A stretch of DNA of 64,000 bases from Viscum album (lineage: Eukaryota > Streptophyta > Magnoliopsida > Santalales > Viscaceae): NCBI GenBank assembly GCA_963277665.1, contig OY728125.1, positions 1,719,214,889 through 1,719,278,888 on the forward strand. Direction: 5' to 3'. Shown piece after piece: positions 50,530-62,539 of this stretch. Both the position numbers and the translations under genes were made by a program. Position 1 is the stretch's first letter. Every line of letters begins with the position of its first letter. The notes under the pieces are model-generated. The model saw nothing but the letters and a program-made list of their open reading frames with translations. It did no database searches and was not told the DNA's origin.

Positions 50530-52782
50530 TCTAGTGGAACTCACCTGAGTGGAACGTTTTAATTTGTTTTGGTCTCCTACCACACCAACATTCAATAAAT
50601 ATGTGTTACATGATTCTTGATGTCATAGAATATGTTGTGATGCATGAACATTAATCCTTGTGTCTAGACACAACAAATAATCATAAAAATCACCCCTCTA
50701 AACATATAGGTAAAATTGGTGTAGGAATCTCCTTCCTCAGGAACTATGTGCATATTTATTCTTATTACTGTAGAATACATAGTGACGCCCATATCTCTAT
50801 CTTGGGAAAAATACAAATACCCATTTTAACATTGGGATTCCTATGTCCTTACAGCCTGATGTTAAACTACATTGTTCTTGAATAAATACATATGGATTTA
50901 TTCCTATCATAACATGATAAATAGTGAAATCCATATCTCCAATCCAAGTTTCAAATATAGTAATCAATGGAGACAATTCCAACCTTTTCATATGGATCAA
51001 AACTACACATAGAGTTTCCCATTCGTGAACATTATGTGTCTTTATATGAAATGAACTCCAATCCCCATGAGCCCTAGGGACACTGTTGAGGAACTTATCA
51101 CTTAAGGGTGTTACGGGTTATCCCCAAAATGTCCTCCCATCCCATATTCACTAACAAAAATATTTATTTTATGACTTATATCACCCATAATCTAACTTCG
51201 TAGGTGGAGATAACATCCCTAGTATTTCACACTCAACCATATTACCCCCAATAATCTTCAATTAACCTTTTAAAATAGAGTAGGAACGTATGTTTGAAAA
51301 TTCTACCAATGCATAAAGGTATTGGACCTACCAATCAGTGGAATATACTCCATGCATGAAAGGAACTCCAATCCCCATGAGATCTTGGAACATCATAAAA
51401 AAAATTATCAACGCATAGTGTTTTTAGTGGTCCCTGGTCTATCTACCTCATATTCCATACTCATCAATAAAGTTCTAGTAGAAAAATGTTAAACTATAAT
51501 GCATATCAAGGTCCAAGATAGAAGACCCTAAACTAAATCCCATAAATGGACCAAGCTAAAAAATTTAAAACTAATGTACAAATAAGGTCCAATATTGAAT
51601 ACATTAAACCATAACACATCAAAGGGATGATCTAAAAAACCCTAAACTATAGAAAAAAATTGATCAAGCTTGCAAGACCTTAAAACAACCAACAGAGAGA
51701 TACATAATGCTTGCCGGGATGAAAAAATCAACAATGGTGTCATAGGAAAAGGTCAATTCTCTCAATATTTAACATACACTATGTGGGATCCATGAAATAT
51801 TAATCATTTATAAAATAGAAGTTTCACAAAAAGGTTTTAGGTAGAAAACCGGTAAGAAGATGTCCTAGAAAAAAATCTATGTATATTACTACTAAGTCTT
51901 CATCCATATGATGCTTTCTAAAAAGTTGGGTAAATATGAATAAATAGATAAAAATCATTTAGAACGCACCATATAGCCTTAAAAAATAAAGATACGCTCT
52001 CTAAGTCCCCTGACATTGAAAGAAGATAGATCATTTTAGATTAATGGGGGGTACCATTCCAAAATTTTCTTTCTATATCAGAAGATCTCAAAACTATGGG
52101 AGAAGGTTCATCAATGATGATTTTAATGTTAGTGGGAAATCATAAAAATTTACCAAAGGGAATCATATTTTTGGTTAAGCACTCAAATCTTGGTGATTGG
52201 ATCTATTTTGGATTAAACACAATGGATGGGTGTCATGGATGACCTGAGAAATATCCCCAACCAAAAATTACTCTCTACTGTGGATTTCATCACAAAATAG
52301 TGACATTACCCTTCCTACATATGAGAAAGATATATGAAAAAAAATTCATCAGAGATTTCATTGGACATGAACCTATGACCCCTATGAATGATTTTGATCT
52401 ACACGATGACTTATTTTAGAAATTTTTGTGGCATGATTCCTATTCTTAGGGGATACATAGAGACGTCCAAGAATATTACCTCGAATCTTTCTACAAGTTC
52501 CATTACACCCAATCCATGTTCCATTCTATAATTTACACACATTTTGGTCTCAATGTACAAATTCCCCCAAATCAAAGCTACTTCATATATTGGATTCATC
52601 CAAGCATTCATTTTCAGAAGCCTCATCTTGGTGGCACTTGAAATACCATAGTCAACATACTATATGAAAAATTATCCCATGATGATCTGTATCCAAGATT
52701 GTCATATGTCCATATACATTGAAAATTAATCTATGTTTATTATATAATCATATTATTTTTCATTCCAGAGTAATCTCATTTT
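50530..52782 (+). other. Element E interior, last part: no recognised genes
   Basis: No domain was recognised. A short, loosely repeated phrase (aaggtccaa ... aaactaa) occurs three to four times at 51,480-51,680. The minus frame at 52,411-52,626 is short and unlike any known family. Confidence 0.45.
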
Positions 52783-52793
52783 GGGGGTGGGGG
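52783..52793 (+). other. Element E polypurine tract
   Basis: The run gggggtggggg is followed by tattt and then TGCTGG, the LTR start (52,799). The T inside the run is a likely mutation. It confirms that element E reads on the + strand. Confidence 0.7.
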
Positions 52794-52798
52794 TATTT

Positions 52799-53360
52799 TG
52801 CTGGTATTTATAATTGTGTGGTATATACATTATCGTCGAAGATTTCAGAATTTAGAAGTAAATGCCGAAATACCGAAATGATTTGTATGAAACAACCTAC
52901 TAGTATTATTTTTAATGGATGGTCTTGGGATTTTGATATATGTGTAAGGGTATTTCATGGACCATATTCATTTATAAACATTCCCATTCTTGGGGAAAAA
53001 ATAAAGGTCAATCAGCCATCTAGAAATACCAGGGCTCAACCATAGGACCATGTGGGACCAATGTCAAACACACCCAGTGGGAACCATCATAGGTCATCCA
53101 ACAAACGACAAAGGGGATAGTTCCTACAAACAGCAGGTGAGCCCATGTATAGAGTATGTACTGTTCGAGCTCAAAGGCATGCATAGAATGGGTGATACCC
53201 TACATAGTGGATGCCTGTGTGACCTATTTTATAGGTGGTATGAGTGTTGAACTAAATTTCCAGCTCTACCAAATAGATTCAGTGACTTTTTTATATACTA
53301 TACCAAAGGAGAAGTGATATTTCCATGTAGGATGAAATATTCATGGTAATTTTCATGGGA
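52799..53360 (+). repeat. Element E 3' LTR, first part
   Basis: It aligns with 39,604-40,175 of the 5' LTR. Similarity stops near 53,360, where inserted sequence begins. Confidence 0.75.
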
Positions 53361-53634
53361 TTTTATCGAGTTTTTTTAAACAGATATTTTTTTAAAAATG
53401 ATATGGGTTAGGTTAGAAAAAAAAATATACTCTAAAGGGGGCAGTGGTATTTCCACCTTTTGGGTTAAGTTGAAAGGCAGCAACCCCATTGTCACCTTTC
53501 TTCTCAAACCAAAAAGTTACTATTTTTTTATTTTAATTTTTTTTTCATTTTGTTAATATATATATATAACTAAAAAATATGCAATATTTATTTCCTATAT
53601 AATATCCAGTAGTACTGCCAATACAACAATCGTA
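53361..53634. other. Inserted sequence next to element F, unassigned
   Basis: About 270 bp absent from the 5' LTR of E and not part of F's inverted arms. It includes a T-rich run (53,523-53,556) and a TA run (53,558-53,570). Confidence 0.45.
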
Positions 53635-53769
53635 ATTCTAACAGAACCTCTCACCCATGGATCCTTTTTATAAGAGGGATTACCCTAAAATCATTCTGCA
53701 TTTCATATGTGGGATTCCGGTTCTCCTTTTCCTATGCAGAACATTCTGAATTTCCGATGTGAGATTTGG

Positions 53770-54560
53770 TTTCAAATATGTGGATTTGAAATACTATAAA
53801 ATATTAACTATAAGACCATTATAAATGAAACATAAAACATGGATTAAACACAAAGAAAATAGAAAAAAAATATAACAAATTTCCTAAAAAAAGTTGACGA
53901 AAAATAATTTATAAGCATTCAAAGACACCTAATTGAAATATAAAAATGTTTCAAGTAAGTGAATTTGAAAGCCTGTAAAATATAAACTATAAGACCAACA
54001 TAAATGAAAAATAAAAAATGGATTAAACATATAACAAATAGTTAAAAATAAAAATAATTTCTTAAATAATGTTAATGGAAAATAGTTTATAACATTCAAA
54101 GACACCTATTGAAACTTAAAAATGTTTCAAGTATGTGACTTTCAAAGCCTATGAAATATAAACTATAATACCAACATAAATGAACCATAAAACATGGATC
54201 AAACATATAACAAATAGATAAAAATAAAATGAATTTCGTAAAAAATGTTGATGAAAAATAATTTAAAAGCTTTCAAATAAACCTACTTGAAACTTAAATA
54301 TATTTCATGTATGTAGATTTGAAAGCTTATAAAATATAAATTATAAGACCAATAAAATTTAAACATTAAACCTAGATCAAACGGATAATAAATAGTTAAA
54401 AATAACAATAATTTCTATAAAATAATTTATGAGACTTCAAAAACACATACTTGAATCATAAAAATGTTTCAAGTATGAGGCATTGAAAGACAATAAATTA
54501 TAAACTATAAGACAAATATAAATGAAAGATAAACCTTAATTAAATAGATAAAAAATAGTT
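53770..54560 (+). repeat. Element F left arm: about five 174 bp units
   Basis: Units start at about 53,770, 53,944, 54,118, 54,296 and 54,460 with the phrase aaaatgtttcaagtatgtg, and contain aaatataaactataagacc and tggattaaacatataac. Spacings are 174, 174, 178 and 164 bp. Confidence 0.82.
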
Positions 54561-55425
54561 AATAATTAACTATTTAATTGGTAATATAATTATTAATTAT
54601 ATAATTACTAATTATATAATAATTAATTATTTAACCTATAATATAATAATTTATTTATATTATTAATTAGTTAATTAGTAATATCATTATGAATTATATA
54701 ATAATTAATTAAAATATAACTATTAAATATATATCAATTAATTAGTTAATCAGTAATATAACTTTTAATTATTAATCATAAATTATTAATTATATATTTC
54801 ATTTGGTTATTAGTAATATCATTATTAGTTATATAATAATGAATAAATAATATAATTATTAAATATATAATATTTAGCTACTTAATTAGTAATTATTAAT
54901 AATTAATTATATAATAACTAATTTGTTAACTAGTAATATAATTATTTATTATATAATAATTAATTAGTTAACTAGTAATATAATTATAAATTACAAAATA
55001 GTTAATTAGTAATATAATCATTCATTATTCATTATTAGTAATTAATTATATAAAAATAAATTTGTTAATTAGTAGTATAATTATTAATTATAAAATAATT
55101 AATTGGTTAATTTGTAATATATTTATTAATTATAATAATTAATTAGTAAACTAGTAATATAATTTTTAATTATAATTTTTAATTATTAATTATATAATAA
55201 TTAATTAGTTATTTAGTAACATATTTATTAATTATAATTATTAATTACTTATTATATAATAATTAATTAGGCCATTAGTATTATAATTATTCAATATAAT
55301 TAATAATAATATTACTAATTAACTAAATAATTATTATATAATTAATAATTATATTACTAATTAATGAATTAATTATTATATAATAAATTATTAATAATTA
55401 CTATTTTTTATATATTTAATCCATG
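54560..55425. repeat. Element F central A/T repeat block
   Basis: About 0.86 kb built almost only from taattagttaattagtaat and taatataattattaattat phrases in slightly varying order, at intervals of roughly 60-70 bp. Many phrases are self-complementary. There is almost no G or C. Confidence 0.8.
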
Positions 55426-55850
55426 TAATAAGATTCATTTTCATTAGACTTATAGTTTATATTTTATAGGCTTTCAATGCCATGTACTTAAAACATTTTT
55501 ATGTTTCAAGAACGTTTCTTTGAAAGCTTATAAATTATTTTCCATAAACATTTTATACTAAATTCATTTAATTTTCATCTATTTGTTATATTTTTTATGC
55601 ATGTTTTAAGTTTCATTTATGTTGGTCTTATAGTTTATATTTTGTAGGATTTCAAAATCACATACTTGAATCATTTATATGTTTCAAGTAGGTGTCTTTG
55701 AAGTCTTCTAAATTATCTTCCATCAATATTTTTTATAAAATTATTTTTAATTTCATTTAATTCTTATATGTTTAATTTTTGTTTTATATATCATTAATAT
55801 TGATTTATATTTTATATTTTATAGTATTTTAAAGCCATGTACTTGAAACA
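55425..55850 (-). repeat. Element F right arm: about two and a half inverted 174 bp units
   Basis: The same unit as the left arm is read on the minus strand: ggtcttatagtttatatttt at 55,625 and acttatagtttatatttt near 55,459 are complements of aaatataaactataagacc. Confidence 0.8.
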
Positions 55851-55989
55851 GAATCTCACATCAGAAATGCATAATGTTGTACGCAGGAAAACAAGAACCA
55901 AAATCCCATATCAGAATTGTAGAATGATGTCCAGGGTGAGCACTCTTATAAAAGGGAGCCCTGGGATTGAACTTCTGTTAGAAAAACAA

Positions 55990-57907
55990 ACATAATAATG
56001 GATTTCATCTGTCATTTGATCATATGATCTCAAATATCCTTTTAAATATAGTGGGGTAAATTTGAAGTTCATGATTCCACATTGCACATTTTTAAAATAA
56101 TTAAAAACCCACGAACAGCTAAACTATATCTTCAATCTCCCAATAGCCTAGTTCGTTGTCGTAAGACACTCCAGACACTAGAGTGACATCACCACCGTCT
56201 ATGTATTTCGATCAAAATCCACACAAGCCTGAATCGAACAAAAATATGACATGAAACTCCTTTTTCATTCCTTTGAAGAATGGATGTCATCATGTGATCC
56301 AACGGCAAACACTAGTGTTATGCCGAAAGAACTACCACAGATGCATGAAGTGATCGTGTGTCGTTCTTTATCATGAGATTGATCGAATACAATCATTGGG
56401 ATCATCATGATATGTTTATGACCAAAATACCCATCTTCCTTGAATATTGTTTCCATAAAATCAGAATTATCAAAATCTGTCAAATGGAGTAACATATTGA
56501 AATTGAAATAATAAAGATCATTTGAATCTATATCATCGTCACATGATGATCCCACTATGTCTCCACTACCTTGGGAAACACACGTGATGTCCTCCCCATG
56601 AAAATTGGTCTCATCCTCAACCTCTTTTAGCCTATATGTAAACCATCTACCCCTTAAAAAAGACACATGTGGGATGTGGGAGAAGAATGATCATGGGTGG
56701 AGAGAAATTTTGATAAGGGAAGTGGTAAAGAATAATCTAGCCACTATCAACTAGGAAACTCCCTCATGTGCCCACAATAAGTCATCATGTGATCACTTTA
56801 AGATGACAAAGTCTTCTAAAAAAGAAAAAACTGATAATAACATGTGAACCCTATGAAATTGAGTCCCCACTTAGCTGTGAATGTTCACAAATATATATCG
56901 ATATCTCACAAACATCCCTCCATGACATTTAGTTTTGATGTATTGGGGGATTTCCATGCATGATTTATTTTAGAACATTCAATGTCATTATTAATTAAAC
57001 CTAATGATAAGATCCATTTTATGTTATGTGTTCATATAAGGGACTATGGGTACATCCTAGCAGGTAGTGAAAATACTACCATTCAGTCCTGCACAAACGA
57101 CCACTCGAATCATCGGTCTGGCTGTGGCCTCATGCACTAATGATCTTGATGCCTAAAATCCATTCCTAAGATAGTGTGGTTCCCATAGGTCAACACAACC
57201 CTATTTTATGTACCCCACACATGAAAAATATTTATGGTCTGGTGGTTCCCCTGGAACAGTCATACAGTACTCCTTTTATTGATCTCGTAGTGTAGAATCA
57301 ATGTCTTGTAACCCCCCCCCCCCCCTATTATGTCATGCACTCCTCCACATCATCAAATGTATCCATACATGTGAAAACATCAATGGTATATCCAATCGAC
57401 CAATTCCCATCTCTATGTTGAATACACCCTCATCCATGCATTCAGTGTCATTGTGAAGCTCTTTTTATGTTTTCAGGCACCTTTGCAAGGCCCCTCTGAG
57501 TTCATCCAAAAAATTGGTCATCAGGAAAGTCCCTTTTCACATGCCCATGAGTCTGTGGATAGAAAATCCTTTCTTCATGCAAGCCCTATAGTGTACAGCC
57601 CTGACATATACAGTTGCTCAAATATTATTTCACATGAAACATTAGGCATAGTACATTTGGACATATTGCCTAAAGACTCAATTGTGATCCTTTTTCAATG
57701 TGTTTGATCCTAGATAGGTACACAAGATCCCACCACATGAATAGTTTAAGGTCATGCAATGTCAATATCATCCACTAATCTCACAATCTCCTTAGGTGAC
57801 TTTACAAAAGTCATGTCAATCACATGACAAGCCGTAGAAAATTTAGGTTGATCTTGTGAAAACTAATTGACATGTCACTGTTATCATGTGGATGTCTAAA
57901 GACAAGA
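55990..57907 (+). repeat. Element E 3' LTR, second part
   Basis: It resumes similarity to the 5' LTR at about 40,180 and runs to about 42,000 of that copy. It is then cut by the TGTTGGG start of element G at 57,908. The reading frames at 56,265-56,666 (minus) and 57,453-57,707 (+) fall in the LTR, and the former has a partner at 40,720-40,971, so both are LTR shadows. Confidence 0.75.
57312..57325 (+). repeat. C14 homopolymer in element E 3' LTR
   Basis: Fourteen C in a row. The corresponding place in the 5' LTR (about 41,495-41,500) has only a short run, cctccccc, so the tract has expanded in this copy. Confidence 0.7.
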
Positions 57908-59523
57908 TGTTGGGAAAAAAGCCTTCAAGGTGTCCCATTAGTATGTTTTGGGTGTGATTGTGTGTTTTGAAAATGTCATATGATCGCAAATGAGTATGGT
58001 TGGTGTTTGCGGAAGAGATGTTTTTAATTGAAAATGATGTCAGCAAAGGTAGATAAATGAGGTGCCCTGGACATGGATTGTGTACCATGTTCAATAAGAG
58101 TACACGGTCATGTACCAGGAAGCCGGAATGGTACACGGGTGCAATTCACGAAACTGAAAATGGTTCGCAGCATAAGGTGATACGGTACGTAGATGAATTG
58201 ATGCCGATAGAGAAGAATAACCATGTAGGAAAAAAGTCGGTACACAGAATGCTTATAAAAAATAGTTCGCATGTGGTTTGAGTTTTTCGGCTGAAGATCT
58301 ATTGAAGGCTTGTGGTTCACAGTGGTCGAAGGATCGGTATGTGGTAGAGGCTAGATTGAAGATTTGGAAAATATTGGATTATCAGATTTTGTGGATATCT
58401 TTACCAATATGATAATCGCTAATCCAAATTATTACTATTGAGACCGAATATCATTAGAGAATGTATTTTTGTTCTAGAATTTCAGAAATGTCAGACAGAA
58501 GTTCATGAGGGAGTGTGAAGGCTTAAGTGGTGCATGACGAAGAAATTTTGCTAATGTTTTTTGCGGAAAACTTTAAACCACAAAGGACTCAGTACGTGGA
58601 GGAGGAATCTACACTATACTAGAGAGTAAATTTTTCATGTGGTATATGGAGGGGGATCTTTGGTACAAGGAAGCCAAGATATTCTATTAACAGAGAAATG
58701 TTTTCTGATAGAGTAAAACTCACGGAAAGAGTGAAATTCGCAGACGCAGAATGAAGGCAGCGGTATGTGGAGATGATAGTGGTTCGTAGAAGTGGCAGTA
58801 ATACTCGAAAGGGGAGATCTGGGTACCAAACCTAGTACTCAGTATACAGGAGAGCGTGTGGTTCAATATTTTCACAAGGAATCCTGTGAAAACTTCAAAT
58901 CCATTTGCGAAAGTGTTTTTTGGTACCTAGATGTAATCGGAAAGGTGGACTTCATCTATAGGTGAAAAGGGGACTTCAACAGAGCATCAACCTATAGTCT
59001 ATGATGCAAAAATTCATTCAAATTAATGGACCTAGATGTCCACAAACCGTTTTGGACCTACAATTCCATAAAATATGTGTGGATTCCTTTCCTACAGTAG
59101 TGAGAGAAGGAAGAGGAAGACGGTTACCCTTTCCACTGGTAGTGAGCCAGAGAAAGAGGCATAGGAATTGAACCTTGGAAATGAAATATGTAAACCCTAA
59201 TCCTTGTAATGGAAGTGAGCCTGGGCATAGAATATCTATCCCAAACATTGTACTCATTATTGGATGTGAGCCTAAGTGAATTTGGTACATTGGAACATTG
59301 TTGTTTTATTCTCCTTGAATGTAGCTCAGTGAGGGTGAACCGAGTAAAAATCGATGTGTCTTGTGCATGATTTCTTATCAATTCATATATTTATATGGTT
59401 GGAAGAGATAATAGAGTTTAATCTAACAACAAAACAAGATTCAAACGGGAGAAATTTTTAAACTGTCATATGCTGATTCACCCCCCCCCCCCCCTTGGGG
59501 TATTCGACCTAGTGGACCTAAAA
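57908..59523 (+). repeat. Element G 5' LTR
   Basis: It begins at TGTTGGG (57,908) and ends just before the primer site. It is richer in G and in CpG-like motifs than its surroundings, and holds many scattered variants of ggtacacgg/ggtacgtag/ggtatgtgg (58,107-58,870). Its end carries C14 followed by ttggggtattcgacctagtg, a layout seen at the LTR ends of several plant copia families. The reading frames found in it at 57,843-59,381 are not genes. Confidence 0.78.
59481..59494 (+). repeat. C14 homopolymer at the end of element G LTR
   Basis: Fourteen C between gctgattca and ttgggg, about 30 bp before the primer site. C-runs at this point are a known feature of plant copia LTRs. Confidence 0.85.
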
Positions 59524-59525
59524 AT

Positions 59526-59536
59526 TGTTATCAGAG
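59526..59536 (+). other. Element G primer binding site (tRNA-iMet type)
   Basis: The bases tgttatcagag differ by one position from tggtatcagag, and are followed by gga. The spacing to the LTR end is normal. Confidence 0.85.
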
Positions 59537-59628
59537 GGAATGTTTCTTTTATCATATTTTTTTTCTCTGACTTGGTTTAGTTGATTTTCTCAAGTTAAAG
59601 ATTCAGTCTACTCTTGTCTTGGTGTTCT

Positions 59629-60978
59629 ATGGAAAAGGGAATTACTTCAAAGAAGCGGAATAAGTCTTGTGAAATTAACTAGAGTTGAAGTGTCAACGAA
59701 AAGAGTGTGATTCAGTTGAAGGAATCAAGTAGTGAATATAATGATTGTTTGGATAAATCATACAGTAAAAATACTTACTCATTTAATGGTGTAGAAGGAA
59801 TGAGTGGAGAACTAGATATTCCAAGTGATGATGGAATTACTGATGATGAAGAAACTACAGAAAGTCAAAAAATTGAAGTTATCGATGATGCAAAGTAATT
59901 GGATCATATGTTGGGTGAAGAAATTAAATCTAAAGATATATGGATCCAAGGGAAGGATATTGAGGTTAATAAGAAAAGAGGATTAAATCAAAGGCTTATT
60001 GATGTTGTTACTGGTATAAGGAAGAATAATGATTCTCAATTTGAATAATGGGAAAATATTTCTATAAAGATAGAAAATATCAAAGATGATGTCAAGGAAA
60101 AGAATATTAACTCTGATGAAATTCAAAATCTGAATTTTGGAAATGATAATCTTGCTACACATCAATCTGAACTACTTCAAAAGAGTCAATGTCTACAATA
60201 GGATAATGAAACCCTCCCTAATTCTGTTGCACAATAAAAATTGAAAATAAAATAGCAAATTTATATGGTAGATAAGATCACCTGATAATTGGAAGATGAG
60301 ATGACTAACAGGAAGAATCTTAGAAGAGAACTCAATGCTCAACTTTAATTAAGAGATAAAAATTTTAGAAAGTGGAGGAAGAGATAGAATCAGTCATGAA
60401 ATAAATGGATAAATTAAATGAAAAAGAAAATCCAATATTGAAGGATTCACTTCACATACTATTTTATTTTCCTTGGGTAGGTGATGATAAAATTAAAAGA
60501 AAGTATGCAATTTCTGATGAGATGCAGGAACATATTTTCTCACCACAAAGACCGCATAGTAGGAGAAATTCTATAATTTGATATGATGATACCCCTTCTA
60601 TTCATTATATAAAGATATTAGTGAAGATTTGTAGAGAAAAGAAAAAAATTGTAAGTTCTGGAGATAGACCTGAGAAGGTTGTTACAGAAAGTAATGATAG
60701 CATGTGCTATTTTTAGGGGATTCTTACCATATATCAATCATTTTTTAGAGGCTCTAGAATACATTTCATACTATGAAAATAAATATTTTACTAAATCTAA
60801 GAATAAGAATAATAATCATGAAAAGACTCAAAGTAACACCTCTCAGAAGAAAGCATCCATCAGATGCTATTACTGTGGAAGAATGGGACACACTATGAGC
60901 ATGTGTGAGGAAGCTCTTGAGCTCAATATCATAAGAAATAACTCCATTTACATCAACATCTCGGTTGATAAATGATGA
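59629..60978 (+). pseudogene. Element G gag remnant with CCHC zinc knuckle
   Basis: The ATG at 59,629 (MEKGITSKKRNKSCEIN) opens a frame that runs, with stops at about 59,680 and 59,896 and more later, to 60,978. The N-terminal part is acidic (GELDIPSDDGITDDEETTES). The middle is rich in N, K, E, L and I with a coiled-coil look (DEIQNLNFGNDNLATHQSEL). The knuckle CYYCGRMGHTMSMC is complete at 60,865-60,906 and in the same frame as the ATG. This intact C-x2-C-x4-H-x4-C pattern binds the packaged RNA in active elements. The usual copia gag-polypeptide (UBN2) domain was not recognised. Confidence 0.78.
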
Positions 60979-62530
60979 AAAGAGGTATTCCATTGATGGA
61001 ATATGTTTTATTTGTTCTGATAAAGGGAATTTGGAATGAAATTGTTGAAAGAATAAAGCAGGGAATGAAAAGGAATCTAGGAATAGATCCCCAACACATG
61101 CAGTATATAATGATAAATCCTATATTGGAAGACAACATAGTGATCTAAAAGATAGTTATATGTCCTCAAGAAGATCATAAGGATATAAAAATAAGTGTAT
61201 CAATCAACTCCTCTATTATAGTCCCAACTAAACTCCTAGAAAGAATGTGAACAACCCTGGATAGAAAAGGAACAATCAACTCCAGTTGTGAGTAAGAATA
61301 ATTTGAAATAAGTGGAAGACTCACACCCAACAAGAATGGTTTGTGTGATTCACACAATTGATAAAATAAAAATAAATAAAGAATGTCATTAGGAATTCAC
61401 ATTTCATGCCAAATATTGAGAAGTGAATGCAAGAGAAAGAATAGTCCAATGGAGGAAGGAGGAAGATCAAATGACTAGTGGAAGGATTCCTGATAAAAGA
61501 AAGAGTCATGAAAAATTGCATATCGGTAGAGCATCAAAGAAGGAAATGTATACGGGTGGTTTTAAACACAAAATTGAGAAAAATTCCAATCCTACCGAAC
61601 ATATATATCAGAGGAAGACCCGGCATGTAGGTAAATAATGCTTATCCATATGGCCACAATAGTTGAATTTGGTTCAGCAATTGGAGCAGGAAAAAAAGAG
61701 TGTGGTGCTTTGCAAGTTAAAATCAACGGCTTGACCCATCTAGATCAACTACAATCCTCTTCCTGGGGATTACAGAATATCCCCTCTCCCTAAGTGTTTC
61801 AGGTTTTTTAAGAGATACCATCCAATGGGAATTGGCATCAAAAGATGCAAAGTAGTGATGTGATGTGATACAGAATATCAACTAATTCAAATTAGTTTTC
61901 AGAATAATAAATAAAAGGGACTAATATAGTGAAATGTATTGTGATGGTATTATTAACTCTATCTTTTTTTTCCTAAAATAAGATCAAACTCAGTTGTCTT
62001 AGAGGTATTATTTATGCATCGTTTCTAAGGTCCGATAATAAAGAAATGATATAGGAGAAGAAGAATTTTTTTGGGTCTACACAGTGGGCCTAACAACTCG
62101 AATAATTTCATATAATAGGGGGGATCATTCTATCTCTTAATTAGTTGAAAGATATCAATGGTATAAAATAGATGAATTCTTGTGATGTCTGGAATTTGGA
62201 ATATAGTCAAGGGAAGAATAATCAGAATTCCTTTATTTCATGATGATAAATTTTGGTCCTACTATATGGTATCATGTGAATGTTTTCTGGATACCAAGAA
62301 GCTTCAATTGAAGATCAACATTGTCTCAACAATTGGCTGGGAATGATAGTTGAAATTCATGATGTGACTATAGTAAATATTGAAAATAATCTTCAACAAA
62401 TACATGATCAATCTCCGGAAGATAGTGAAGAAGATATGATCAGGTCAGGAGATTATCGAGCTCTAAATGTTAGTTCAGAATAAGACTCATGTTATGTGAA
62501 AAAATTAGTGTCTTCACAAAGAGCATTGAA
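60979..62530 (+). pseudogene. Element G protease/integrase section, not recognisable
   Basis: Copia order places protease and integrase between the knuckle and RT. Neither the D-S-G-protease motif nor the integrase HHCC/DDE blocks were found. The 1.55 kb available is somewhat short, so a deletion is possible. Open pieces at 61,423-61,638 and 62,280-62,483 (the latter acidic, SPEDSEEDMIRSGDYR) are probably linker; the second leads into the pre-RT motif. Confidence 0.45.
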
Positions 62531-62539
62531 AAGAGTAGA

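Larger units (their letters stand above)
53635..55984. mobile_element. Element F: foldback-type element with repeat-built arms
   Basis: The ends are inverted copies: attctaacagaa at 53,635 and ttctgttagaaa at 55,973-55,984. The complementarity continues inward through tttttataagag (left) and ctcttataaaag (right), then gatgtgagat (53,756) and atctcacatc (55,853), and on through long arms. The left arm has about five copies of a 174 bp unit; the right arm has about two and a half copies inverted. The centre is an A/T-only-like repeat block. No transposase gene is present. This matches foldback or long-inverted-repeat Mutator-like non-autonomous transposons. A target duplication was not identified, so the superfamily is open. 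Confidence 0.7.
39604..57907 (+). mobile_element. Element E: long-LTR element with non-coding interior (LARD-like)
   Basis: A 3.24 kb LTR at 39,604-42,847 recurs from 52,799 onward, there interrupted twice (elements F and G). The right copy starts TGCTGG just after a G-rich polypurine tract; the left copy starts TGTTGG. These signals set the + orientation. The interior, 42,848-52,782 (9.9 kb), shows no gag, protease, RT or integrase motif in any frame and instead carries tandem repeats. Large retrotransposon derivatives (LARDs) have this plan: long LTRs and a long non-coding internal domain, moved in trans. The 3' LTR end lies beyond the window. An alternative is an autonomous element too decayed to recognise, but RT motifs in B and C of the same window are still readable. 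Confidence 0.72.

Noticed and set aside
42848..52782. Endogenous pararetrovirus or Ogre/Athila element with an extra ORF
   Set aside because: No RT, movement protein, coat-protein knuckle or protease motif could be read, and the region has LTR-type boundaries.
54560..55425. A/T-only block as a replication origin, matrix attachment region or centromere satellite
   Set aside because: It is the core of a bounded foldback insertion; composition alone does not support another role.
56265..56666. 133-codon minus-strand frame, acidic, as a host gene
   Set aside because: It lies in the 3' LTR of element E; the homologous 5' LTR region (40,720-40,971) has a different, shorter frame, so it is not conserved as coding.
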